A stretch of DNA of 64,000 nt from Aaosphaeria pasadenensis (lineage: Eukaryota > Ascomycota > Dothideomycetes > Pleosporales): NCBI GenBank assembly GCA_022813625.1, contig JAKLMB010000004.1, forward strand, positions 372,001 to 436,000. The letters run 5' to 3'. The position numbers and the translations under genes are program-made. Positions 20,201 through 31,100 of the stretch are shown in pieces (position 1 is the first letter of the stretch; the number at the start of each line of letters is the position of its first letter). Below the pieces are notes generated by a model, which saw only the letters and a program-made list of their open reading frames with translations, was not told the DNA's origin and made no database searches.

Positions 20201-22971
20201 TCGTAACTTGTACTCGGACGCTCGACATGATGCTTCCCAAAAACCCCGAGTTATGTAGCGATATTGAAGGCCATGTAGTCCGTACCACCGACCAATGCTC
20301 AAGCTCCCCTGCTCTGGCCTTTCAAAACGCCACGACGAGCTGCCTCTCCCCCATGAGTCCATGATACGCGACAAGCACGATTGCTGTGTACGCAGCCACC
20401 TCTGGTGGAAGGACGATCTTCCTGCCAGTGCTCCCCTCTTGAAACGGAGTTGTTTCACGCCATATCTTCCCATTAATACTCTGCCTCTATACCGCCTCAG
20501 TGCTTTGTCCCTATAGCCCAGGAGCTGTCGCATATCTGCCGGCAGTTGACCACTGTCTATCACCCACGGCATATGCCCTCTGAGCTTTGACGAAATTGGA
20601 CTGATGATCACCAAATGCAGGCAGGGTCAATATGGAGCGCACATTCTTGGACGTCACGATCGGCAATGCATCTACCGTTGCTGCCTCCAGTCCGGAGTCC
20701 ATCCAAAATATTGACAATGCTGCAGCCTGCAGGGCGAACAATAGGGAAATAGAAAGAGAAGCATGGTGGGGGATATAATACAAGGATCCGTGGCATTGCC
20801 TGCGTCGGCTCGGGCCGACCTGTCAAAAGGATATCGTTATTTTGGTCCGATTGAAGTGGCTCCACCACCCATTGCTCATGCGGCCAGATGAGACGCGATT
20901 TGCATGCAGCACTGCCTGCCTCCCTGCCTCCCTGCCTGCACATCCACCACTTTATCTGGTATCTTGTGCGACGAGTTTGCGCCAGGCTGAATCTTTCTGG
21001 ATCACAGCTTTGTAATCTGATCGCTGCCCGGTGGCTTTTATCAGATCGTGTAGGGCGAGACGTATCTAGTACATGTACAACAATCAACTACACCACCCCT
21101 CCGCCGTCCACATATGCATAGTTTTGTATATATTGGAAGCCTTACTGATGAAACAAAGCATAGAAAGAATCACACAAGAAGCAAAGTTTATCTCAGACCG
21201 CATTCGCTTTAGGTTTCCTTCAACCTTTCGCTTCTTGCAGCTACCGTGCTGCGCGGCTTCGGTGCTTTGGCGGAGCAAACTCCGCCGTTCGCCTTTTATG
21301 TATCGGTCCGGATTTCAACTCAAGGTTCAGTTATACAAGTGACATGACGTGCATAAGCGCAGGATCAACATACTGTATCATTGGCGCGGAGGGAAAAAAA
21401 GATAGGCGGCAGCTCGGAAGACAACAACGCATAGCGAGGTCCACCGTCCACTGGTTGCTGGGCTCGCAGAAGACTGAATTCGAACGACTCCGCAATGAGG
21501 CAAAACAAACGTTGTACGAATTCAACGTCTAGCATCGGCCCTTCTTCTCGTCGAAACTTTCCACAAGCGTCCAAGTTTCTCTGGGTGTGCTCCCTTCAGC
21601 TTCAAATCTCCACCTATACATTCACCGTTCATCCGTCTCCCGAGTCCCGCGACGCTTCGTCCGTATTTCCTCCCCAGCTTTGATGCCTGTCTGTCTTCGT
21701 ATCTGGCGGCAGGATCACCCATTTCCGCGAGGCGCCATCCCGGCACTTCTGGACTCCATGCAATGAGAGCATTCAGAGAGATGCCGTACGATTGAACCTA
21801 AATTACGCACGACGATCTCTGGGTATCCAGCCGCTAGCATTGAAACCAACCCAGTGACATTCCGCCGTCTCCGCCGCCCAACGAGATCACGAGGCAGATT
21901 CGGGCACTGCCGGTTTCCGCGAAGTACATGTCGGTATCAAACCGCCGTAGATGCCATGCGATTTTTATGTTGGTGGCTGATACACCGAACATCCCTCGCC
22001 ATGATCAGATCAACATGTCCACGTAATACTCTGCGGTGCCATGCATCCTTCGTACGAAGCAAGTGAAATGGGCTGAACCTGGATCGACCTTAGCTCACCA
22101 GCATTGAGTATGGGATAATTTTCCACCCTCAACATATTCCTCGGTCTGCATGGGTCACATCACGCATAACAGATCACCTGCATATACTTCTCGTCATGTG
22201 AAAATCTGCAGCGTTGTAGTCAAGGGATCTTATTGTAGACGGGGATTGAGGTTCCATACTTGCAGTGCGTCATGCGTGCCAAACGGCTCCGGTCCGATTT
22301 GGGCTGTTTGATGCTTTTGATGAGAAGCCGGGGTATGGGAGGGGAAATTTTTTCTTGTTTGACGTTGGCAGAAGCGATATTTTGCATAAGTACCTGGGTA
22401 TGGTACAATAATCACAAAAGTTTATTTGATATATATGTTCAGGGAATGGCGTTGCTGCTTGTGCACTCAACGCATAATCATCACACCGATGATGGATTAG
22501 CTACATCATCTCGGCAAGTAGCATGTATATGGAAAATGAGGTGTATCCAGCAGTGCTGTTCGTAGCATGGTGTTTGGGTTCGTTTGAGATTGTTTAACTC
22601 AACTCTGTTTGAAGGCCAGACGTCTGCAATAAGAAGGAAACCCAACCCTAACCTAAATGGTCCTAGTGGGTTTGAGCAATACGACTATCTCATCATGAAT
22701 CAATCGCTCTTTTGGGCCAAGTAGAATACCTATTCCAAATATTCCAAATATCTTTGTAAACCTAGACATAATGAATGTCTGCATGGCGGAGGTGAGGTGA
22801 GCTCATAGGGATGTTGAACTTTCGAATGACCTGTGGTCACACAGAGACAGATCTAACTAAGAGCAATGCGGTAACTTGATCGTCCGACCCCCTGGTCCCT
22901 GAACTTCGTCAAAGTACGGTAAAGACATCATCGCCCTTTTTTCCCCTTCCGCAACCACCTCACAGCCAGCC
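17247..22971. other. Gene-poor region (5.7 kb)
   Basis: The longest stretch without a supportable gene. Open frames up to 165 codons on the plus strand and 159 on the minus strand are present, but they use rare codons, lack domains and overlap each other in several phases. A TACTCCGTA motif lies at 17861-17869 and a short ATGGT repeat near 19029-19059. Telomere-like AACCC/CCTAA units at about 22641-22660 are too few to call. The last ~150 bp should hold the ERG27 promoter. Confidence 0.5.
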
Positions 22972-24362
22972 ATGGGAATTCTCGAAGACATACCACGGCC
23001 CGAGAATGGGTTCTACGTGCTCATCACCGGCGCAAACAGGTATTTCGCCACCAATTGACTCCTCGGTCACCCTTTTGCTGAATCGTCTCTCCTTCCAGTG
23101 GCCTAGGCCTTGCAATCGGCTACCGTCTCATCGACGAATTCCTACACACACGCCCTCAATCGCAATCGCTCGTGCTGATAACGACGACGCGCGATAAGCG
23201 CAAGGGCGACGCGACGGTCGAGAAATTCCAATCGCACCTCAAGAAGACATGTCGCAGGCTCGAGAAAGGCGTGCCGGGCATCTCGATGCTGCTCATGCGA
23301 CGCGTGCACTTCCGCCCAGAGATCCTCGACCTCACAAGCCTGGTTTCGGTGCAAAAACTCTCAAAGAGACTCCGCGATACCACGCCGAAGCTAGATAGTG
23401 TCATCTTCAATGCGGGCATCGGCGGCTGGGAGGACCTGTACTGGGGTAAGGCCGTGTGGACGATCCTCACGGACTGGAAGAACGCAGTTACATACCCCGT
23501 GTTCAAGAAGTCTGGCACGGGATGGGTCACGAAGCCCCAGATTCCCGTCACCAAGGACGGAGTCAAGGTGGAGGAGCCGCGGCTCGGAGAGGTATTCTGC
23601 GCCAACTTCTTCGGCCACTACATGCTAGGACACTACCTCGCGCCGCTACTCGCGAGACACAGCAAGGACGAGCAGACCCGCGGCAGGCTGATCTGGGTCA
23701 GCAGCCTCGAGTCGTACAAGCACACGTTCGACATCGAAGAAATGCAAAGCCTATCTACGACGCACCCGTACGAATCGACGAAGCGACAGACGGACCTGAT
23801 GGCCATCTCGTCGGCGCTGCCCTCGTCGTCCGATGTCGTCGACGAGTACCTCGGGCACGCGGAGGACACACCAGAGACGAGTAAGCCCAGGATCTACGTC
23901 ACGCACCCGGGTATCTGCGGCACCTCCATCTTCCCCCTCAACTTCCTGCTCGAATACTGCATGTTGGCGGTGTTCTACGTCGCGCGGTGGGCGGGCAGCC
24001 CGTGGCACAATATCGACCCGATCAAGGGCGCTGTGTCGATGGTGTGGCTGGCGCTTGCGAGCCAGAGCACGCTCGACAACATGGAGGCCCAGGAGGGCAT
24101 TGCGAAATGGGGCAGCGCAACGGACATGTGGGGGAGCGAGCGTGTTGAGAGGACGGAGGTGGACGGGTGGGGATGGGGAGGGGCGATCGACGAGAGGAAC
24201 AAGAAGAGGAAGGGGAGGAGCCCGTACGCAAAAGACCTGACCGAGGAGGATAGGAAGGCGTTCGAGGAGGAGGGTAGGGAGGCCTGGGTGCAGACGGAGC
24301 GGTTGAGGAGGGAGTGGGAGAAGAGACTCGAGGACGCGGGTGTGGCGGTTCAGATGGACTGA
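22972..24362 (+). CDS. ERG27: 3-keto-steroid reductase (Erg27)
   Basis: Short-chain dehydrogenase that reduces the 3-keto group during sterol C-4 demethylation in ergosterol synthesis, working with Erg25 and Erg26 at the ER and lipid droplets. Exons 22972-23039 and 23099-24362 with a 59-bp intron (GTATTT donor, TTCCAG acceptor, phase 2) give 443 residues. The junction lies inside the cofactor loop: ITGANS|GLG becomes TGANSGLG (residues 19-26). Other SDR elements are FNAG (126-129), WVSS (222-225) and the active-site Tyr247-x3-Lys251 in HPYESTKR. The long insertion before the NFFGHYMLGHYL helix and the HPGICGTSIFP segment are characteristic of Erg27 rather than generic SDRs. The C-terminus is a charged Arg/Glu/Lys helix. 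It is flanked by long gene-free spacers. Confidence 0.9.
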
Positions 24363-27157
24363 TTGAATGGAAGGAAGGATGGCTGAGTGTACACGAAGTG
24401 AGCGTCCTCTGCATAGACTGACGTTCCGGCCACTTAGATCACCCAAAAAATACCTAGATATATAGATCACACGTACGGAAGACATAATACCTTAATACAT
24501 TCCCTGCATCCTGCATGCACTTCATTCCCGATAACCCATCATATCATGGTTGCACGCAGACAACCTCATAACGCGACGGACCGTCCCACCTAAGTCCAAT
24601 ACTTGAAACACACCTGCAATCCGTGCAACGGTACCCAGCATTAAGGGGAAGAAAGAAAATACGATTCTCTGAAGATACGCGAGGATTGCACAGCATAAGA
24701 TGAAAAGATAATCGACACTGCGTGGCACAGCGTGGCACAGCATGAGATGGACTGACAACATGCTTGGATGGATCACTTTGCCGTCCATCCTGGACTTGGA
24801 GTGGGGGTTATGTGTGACGTTGAACCGATTCCTACATTTCTATGAGAAATCGAAATCAGTCAGTGTGAGGAGTTGGTGATAATATGATGTGATGCTTTGA
24901 CATGAGTGAGGAGTAGACACTGTAGTGGTATCGTATGCGATCACTGGCGGATGAGAGAACGAAAAAAATCGAAGGCAAGGAGATCTGTTCACATCGGCTA
25001 GGTGTTGGTCGGCATCAGAGGCGATTATGGGCTGCGGATTTGATTCCATTTTGCTTAATCGATATGAGATTTCGTACAAGAGATACGTGAGGAGACAATG
25101 CGGGTTGTTATCCGTCATATGAACTGTGCAATGGTGATAGTAGACTAGTTCGGATTTAAAAACATACGTGCAGAAATATCGATGGAGCAAACGATTGCAA
25201 GCCATGAAACTACCTAAGGAGGATCCTGAAGCTGCGCAGTGATCGATTGTGGACTGAAGAAACAAATGGATCTGTAGAGACAGAAGAATATTGTCTCAGC
25301 AATGGGGATTGGAAGTCGGGCAGCAAGGTGTCGCGTGCGCCCATCGGGCATGGATTGGGGATACAATAATGATGGCAAATTGAGCGAGAACGCGATCTTC
25401 GGATTAGGGGTAAGTGCCGCCAATCATCGTGCTCTATCTTGTACGTTATTGTGATCATGATTGCTCTGGTGCCATGATCTTCAGGTCTCCATGTTTCAGG
25501 TTTGGGGTTTGAGGTCTCACACGAACAAACGAGCGAAGACTAGCTTCACAGAGTGACAACGATACGAAAGGGGAGGCGTGGTTGGGCAACCATGGGCATC
25601 ATTGGCTTCCGATATCAAGCCGAGGGCTGGATTGGAACGATGAAGAAAACGGCACGCTATGGGGCAGCGCCGTTCCGCGTTTCCCACTCCCCGCTGCAGT
25701 TCGGTTGGTGGACGAAGTGGAGAATATTTTTGGCGGGATCGTGCCTTTCCGCTTTTGTTGCAACGACAGGGCTATGCAATAATATACGAAGATAATTGTG
25801 AAGATAATTGAAAATGAATCAATTATCGTGTGTGGAGATATGTCAACATCGATATCAGTACCCGTATGGCAGCCTACTATGTCAATATGAGTATTAGGTC
25901 ACCTTCTACTGCTTTCGACATATACGAGATGAAAAATAAAAGTGTTACTCGCGAAGGTACAGTTACTGCTTCGTGTACTCGGTAGTTTGTTGAAGGGTGA
26001 ATGGTGAAGTTTGTGATGAAGTATGAGGTGGTTCCAGGGGGCGACAGAATATGCGGAGACTCCCCTGCTATTCACAACGCCGGGTCCCGCTAGTGGCCAA
26101 TAAGCAACGAAGAAAGGCTAGTTTAAGGCTAGTTCAGGGCGAGCCGGACCACTCCCGCGGGCCCGGATTATGCAGGTGGATGCAACAAGTAATAACTTTT
26201 ATGGACGTCGGGTCGGGTTTCTTCACTTTTTCTTTCTTCTCTCTCTTCAGTCTACTGTGTACACTGAGTCTTCCTACATTTAGGGAATTTGTGTACACTT
26301 TCGCCCTCCATACTAGACCTTATTGTCCACTAATTGATCTGCTAAATGTTCACTACCATCACACTTTGAGAGGCGAGGGTCCTAGTATCACACCAGAGGA
26401 AGGAAGGAAGGATTTCCCTCCCAAGTTTGAAGCAGCCCAACCTCCTCTCTTCTGTCCCCCCTCACACATACCTACGCACTCACACCCCTTTTACCAACTC
26501 GTTCATACGCGCGTGCGCGTATTCGTTCGTTCATTCATTCATTCATCGTTCATTCACCTCTTCACTACGTACATACAAACTTCATACATTCCTTTGTTCC
26601 GACAATAATGTAGCGAAGGCTGCGCGCATTCTCCATACTTCAGCCCTATCTCTCAAGCGACGCGGAATTCATCACCTATTGCTTCACCCCCACGCGATTA
26701 TCTTCCTCTTCCTACCTCCTACGATCGAAAACAAGAGCGCCGTACACTATAAGCAATTCTCCTTTGCATCTCAAATCGATTCCATCACCTGTCAGAGATG
26801 GACCCGAAACAGGAACCTCTTGCCAGCGATTATCCTCCCTTGTTCTCACGCGCTTCTGCTGACGTCGCGACCGCGTAAATCTGTCCACCTTTCTTCCCTG
26901 CCTTTCCAACCAATTCGTCCTCTCGAATCTCTCGATGCTTGAGCGATCCATCCTTGTTCGTTCAAAAACAGAGTCTTACACGCTCGGTGTCGGTCGCAAA
27001 CATTGTGAACGAACGCCGACAAAGATTTGTCCACTTTCTCGCATTGCCCCAAACAAAAGGCTTTGTTTGAAAAACTCCGACTAAAAACACCCACCCAATC
27101 TATACCCTTCACACTTTCGCATAGCCCATATCCCTCGGAGGCACATCCTCAGAAATC
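24363..27157. other. Gene-free stretch between ERG27 and the coiled-coil gene
   Basis: About 2.8 kb with no supported gene. From about 26200 to 27150 the plus strand is pyrimidine-rich and probably forms the promoter and a long 5' leader of the coiled-coil gene. A 141-codon reverse frame (24840-25265) and an 185-codon forward frame (26051-26608) look random in composition and are not called. Confidence 0.5.
26521..26556. repeat. Tetramer microsatellite (TTCG/TTCA)n
   Basis: Imperfect tandem TTCG and TTCA units in the likely leader of the coiled-coil gene. Confidence 0.75.
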
Positions 27158-28834
27158 ATGTCGACACCAAATTCGCGTCGGCCCTCTGCACCCGGCATCA
27201 CAACCCCGCAGTCCCTACGATCCTGCTCATCGTTCTCCGTTGAACCAAAATCAGAGTTCCTTCGCAGTGCACTCGAAGCCAGGAGGGCAAAGGATATTGC
27301 TACTCCTTCGCCAGCAGAGGCTCGACCCACTCCAAAACGCATTGTCACATCATTCACGCCGGCGAGCGATCCATGGCTGGACCAGGCTCTATCGGAGGAA
27401 GATGCACCGCGCGCAACACCCATCAGAAGGCCTCGGCGGCCGAGCGAAGGAGCGCTTCCGCGCATGCCTACGCAGAGAGAGTTGCAGACCGAGACGGAGG
27501 CCTTGAAGAATAACATGTTCAATCTGAACTTGAAATTGGAGCTGCTGAAGAAGCAGAACAACGAACTCAAGGATGCTCTTGATGAAGCGAACAAGCGCAT
27601 TGAAGATCTTGAGCCATTGGAAGATGAGAACTACGATCTTCGCGACGACAACAATCGCTTGAAACTGCGCATGCAGGATCTCGAAGAGGAGAACATACAG
27701 CTCAACGACGCGAATGCCGAAATTCTGAAGATCCAGGATGAAACCATCGCCAACTTGGAGAAGCAGCATTCGGCGCTTGATGAGGCCGCGGACATGATCT
27801 ATCAACTTGAAAAAGAGAAAGAGGAGATGATGAAAACGAATGCCCAATTAGCGGACCAGGTCGCAGCATGTCAGCAGTTCGAAGATACTCTTGACGGCCC
27901 ATCAAGCGATCGATTCCCTGGCCGCATCCAAAGCATCGATGATTCACGACCATCGACCAGTCACTTTGACTCAGACTACTACAGCCAGCCAGGCTCGCCC
28001 CAAGTAAAAGTCAAGACCAGTCGAGATCTCCCGCAGTGTTCGGAGCGAGCAAAGAATTTCTTCGAAATGAATCTCAACGGGAAGAAATCCGTCAAAGAGC
28101 TAAAACAGCGGGTTTCGGATGCCTCTATTAGACACAAAGCTCGACCGAGGTCTCCTGTCCCAGAAGTGCCACAGATTCCTGAAGGATACGAAGGTGTTGA
28201 TCGAGTTGCCCGACCGCAAAAGGAAGCAGTGCATACTCCTACCCGACGCCATCGAATAGTTCCACCACCGCAACCTGCTCTCAACACTGTTGGACTATCG
28301 CCTGCCAAATCCAGCTCGACTGCCCCGCGCACGCCAACAGGACCCAAAGAAGGGCTGAGAAGGATGTTCAAAGAAGGCCGGGTAGTAGAACGTTCGCGCC
28401 CACCCTCAAACCATCCGAGTCCAACATTGTCGCATAAGGCGTCAATCTACTCGGCTTTACCGTCGCCGTCACAAACTTCCGTTACATCACTTCCTGGCAC
28501 TGATAACCACATTCCTCATTTATCGTCTGGCGAAAGGTTGCGAGGTTCTTCTAGCGCAGACGCACTTCACTCCACACCCGCCCCGCCAGAGATTTCTTAC
28601 CCTGTGCCTCCATCCGTCACAACTGACGACCTGACCTCGGAGGTCGATTGCCGAGAGAAGTGGTGGAAAGATGTTCGAAACGTGTATCCTCATAACAGAG
28701 GGGCAGCAGAATCAACCCATGCTACACGCCCCAGTGGCGGGTCCGGGATGCAGCGTGATTTCTTTTTCAATGGCGCAGAGAACGAGGATCAGTTCATGCG
28801 GCGTGCACAGGGCTATATGCCTAGGCGGAAATAG
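27158..28834 (+). CDS. Coiled-coil protein with a centrosomin-N-like segment
   Basis: Single-exon gene, 558 residues. Residues 1-105 are Ser/Pro/Arg-rich and disordered-looking. Residues about 107-235 form a strong heptad coiled coil rich in Leu, Glu, Asn and Lys. Within it, residues 113-150 (NNMFNLNLKLELLKKQNNEL) resemble the Cnn_1N motif that recruits gamma-tubulin complexes in centrosomin/Mto1/PcpA proteins. The remaining ~320 residues are Ser/Pro-rich with scattered basic patches, plus a short conserved-looking tail with REKWWKDVRNVYP and a final FMRRAQGYMPRRK. This is compatible with a spindle-pole or microtubule-organising protein, but the match is by eye and only to a short motif. A plain structural coiled-coil protein is the alternative. 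No symbol is assigned. Confidence 0.75.
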   Translation: MSTPNSRRPSAPGITTPQSLRSCSSFSVEPKSEFLRSALEARRAKDIATPSPAEARPTPKRIVTSFTPASDPWLDQALSEEDAPRATPIRRPRRPSEGALPRMPTQRELQTETEALKNNMFNLNLKLELLKKQNNELKDALDEANKRIEDLEPLEDENYDLRDDNNRLKLRMQDLEEENIQLNDANAEILKIQDETIANLEKQHSALDEAADMIYQLEKEKEEMMKTNAQLADQVAACQQFEDTLDGPSSDRFPGRIQSIDDSRPSTSHFDSDYYSQPGSPQVKVKTSRDLPQCSERAKNFFEMNLNGKKSVKELKQRVSDASIRHKARPRSPVPEVPQIPEGYEGVDRVARPQKEAVHTPTRRHRIVPPPQPALNTVGLSPAKSSSTAPRTPTGPKEGLRRMFKEGRVVERSRPPSNHPSPTLSHKASIYSALPSPSQTSVTSLPGTDNHIPHLSSGERLRGSSSADALHSTPAPPEISYPVPPSVTTDDLTSEVDCREKWWKDVRNVYPHNRGAAESTHATRPSGGSGMQRDFFFNGAENEDQFMRRAQGYMPRRK

Positions 28835-29388
28835 GGAAACCAAAAGTCAGGTTCTGCACCGGTAGGAGGTAATTCTGTTTTTCTTTGGATCTTTTGACTT
28901 TGGTCAGCTGTGCTAGGGAGTTGTGGAAGGCGAAGGCGTTCAATTGAGATGGGTATAAACATGCTCCGCGAGGAGATTCTTTTCTTTCAATACCAATGGG
29001 ATTTTATATAGGTGGGGACAGGAGATTAAGAGTATAATCAATCAATCACACAACAGATTCCAAATTTCAATTTACCTGCTTTCGATCCCGTACATACGAT
29101 AACAGTGATGCGATAAAAAGTTGATGTAGCTGCACGTGATGTAGCCCTACAGTAAGTCAACCTTGTTTCCCGCTCCGCAAATGAATGATGTGGCACCTCC
29201 GACCCACCGACCTACCGGCCTGTCATGGAGCTACCAGTACGAACCACATGTCGTCAACTTCCAACTCCAAATCTCTCCAGCATTCTATCTCCCCTCCCCC
29301 CACACATACCCCCTCGAACGCTGCAATGCCCACACCACTTCTCGAGACACCAGTATTTCCGCCACAATAAAAACGTACATACGCAGCA
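28835..29388. other. Spacer between coiled-coil gene and Dsc2-like gene
   Basis: A 554-bp tandem spacer: 3' UTR of the left gene, then the promoter of the Dsc2-like gene. No gene, clear TATA box or repeat seen. Confidence 0.5.
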
Positions 29389-30583
29389 ATGATAACATCG
29401 GGCTTCACGAACGCGCCCGTATCGCAGTTCCTCGTCTTCGCTACTGTCCTCGGCGCACTCGCCGCCAGCTTGACCGACACGAGGTACCTGATACACATAC
29501 AGGTCGTCCCGCACATCTGGGGCTACGGGCAGTTTTGGAGGTTTCTTACTTGGCAGGTACGTAACATTTGCGAATTGTCTCACGCTTTGGGCTTGCTTTA
29601 GCAAGGAAATGGAGATTGCGATGAGAACGGGAGGAATTGGAAGGGTTCAAGGGACATTTAGGGAGACCCAGAGCTGATATAAGTGCTCCTACAGATAACG
29701 TTCACGAATTCGACGGAGGTGCTATTCGCGGTACTTGGTTTCTACCAACTGCGCGTCATTGAGCGACTATGGGGCAGTAGGAAGTTCGCCGTACGTTTAC
29801 CCCCTCCACCCCACCATATCTCTCTCTTTTCTTCCCCAGAGCAACACTATTTCTACGAAAATTGGACGAAACACATCTGACGCAATTGAACAGTCCTTCC
29901 TCATCTCCACCCTCCCCTACACGACACTCCTCCCACCCCTCATCCTGACCCTCGTCCTCCGACCCTTGACATTCGGCCGCATCAACCACCTCCCAGCCGG
30001 CCCAACGCCCATCATCTTCGCCCTCCTCGCAAACTACTACGCCGCAATCCCGTACACATACCGGTACCGCATTTCGCCGTACTCCTCCTCTCCGTCCCCC
30101 TCCTCCGCCCCCTCGAATGCAGGACAATCGGGGCCGACAACGGCGGCGGCAGGCGCCAGCGCGAGCAGCATATGGCAGCGCAGCATAACGCTGACCTCGA
30201 AATCGACGTCGTACCTCGCGCCGCTGCAGCTCGCGCTCTCGCAGTTCCCGGGCTCCCTGCTCGCGGCCGCGGTGGGCTGGGCAATCGGCACCGCGTACCG
30301 GCGCGACGTGCTGCCGTACGCGACGACGGCGTGGCGGGTGCCCGGGTGGATCGTCGGCGAGGAGAGGAAGAGGGGGTTCGAGGGCCTGAGGGCGAGGCTG
30401 GATGCCGAGAGGGAGAGGGAGGGGGGCGCGTCAGGGCTGGCGAGTGGAATTCTGGCTGGAGAAACGGGCGAGGCGGGCGAGGCGAGGAGGAGAGGTGCGG
30501 GTGCGGGTGCGGGGGGACAGCAGCAGCAGCAGAGGAGGACGCTGGGGGAGATGGTCGCGGAGCAGTTTCGTGGGAGGGGGTGA
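29389..30583 (+). CDS. Dsc2-like rhomboid pseudoprotease (DSC E3 ligase subunit)
   Basis: Exons 29389-29556, 29695-29790 and 29894-30583 (introns of 138 and 103 bp, GTACGT donors, both phase 0) give 317 residues. The first ~190 residues are a rhomboid-like membrane domain. It starts with a hydrophobic segment after NAPVSQFL, then the IWGYGQFWRFLTWQ loop, TNSTEVLFAVLGFYQLRVIERLWGSRKF, and LIFALLANYYAAIPYTYRYRI. The catalytic GxSG and His of active rhomboids are not evident, so it is a pseudoprotease. This pattern is that of fungal Dsc2/DscB and human UBAC2. In fungi the Golgi/endosomal Dsc complex ubiquitinates membrane proteins and, in many species, is needed for SREBP cleavage and hypoxia adaptation. 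The C-terminal ~100 residues are Ala/Gly/Arg/Glu-rich with a polyglutamine run and show no clear UBA domain. Confidence 0.82.
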
Positions 30584-31100
30584 TCTGATCTTGTTTCTCT
30601 TAGGACGGGAGTGTTATTTACGATTGCAGAATTGGCAAAGGAAGATGATAAAAAGAAAATCGGGAGAAGAAGAAGAAGCACAATCTGTGGAGCATATTGT
30701 ACGATAGAAACCATAGGAAGCTATACCTCCCGCAGCGGAGCAGTCCAATAAATACACGGGACGAAACTTACATTTTGAAAAGAGTAAATACGCACAACGT
30801 ATCGCGATCACAATGTCTCTGTCCTTTCATACACATGTTTCTACACGTTATGGCCTTCATCTTCCCCTCAATCAACGTAAAGCGAAAAAAAAGAAGGCAT
30901 GGGACGTAAGTGTTTCAAAAAAGGTATCTTTATCTATCTATCATCCTACGGTTTTTTCTTTCGTTCTTGTTTCTCTTTTCATTTCTCGTTCCTGCCTTTT
31001 CTTTCAGGCTCCAACCTCCATACATAGATGCATGTGCACTTCGGACGCTTCTCGATCCTTCCAGTGCATTTCATTCATCGCAGGAGCAGCGGGATCGGTC
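30584..31100. other. Convergent 3' spacer, Dsc2-like / FRS1
   Basis: 517 bp between two converging genes. A/T- and T-rich runs (about 30640-30670 and 30930-31010) fit 3' UTR and polyadenylation signals. No gene seen. Confidence 0.5.

Noticed and set aside
20174..20614. 146-codon minus-strand frame in the gene-poor region
   Set aside because: Arg/Ser/Gly-rich random-looking composition, no domain, and overlapped by open frames in other phases.
22641..22660. Telomere-like AACCC/CCTAA units
   Set aside because: Only two or three irregular units; no tandem array, so no support for an interstitial telomere.
24840..25265. 141-codon minus-strand frame rich in Cys, Ser and His
   Set aside because: Lacks a signal peptide and any ordered Cys spacing; composition typical of non-coding DNA.
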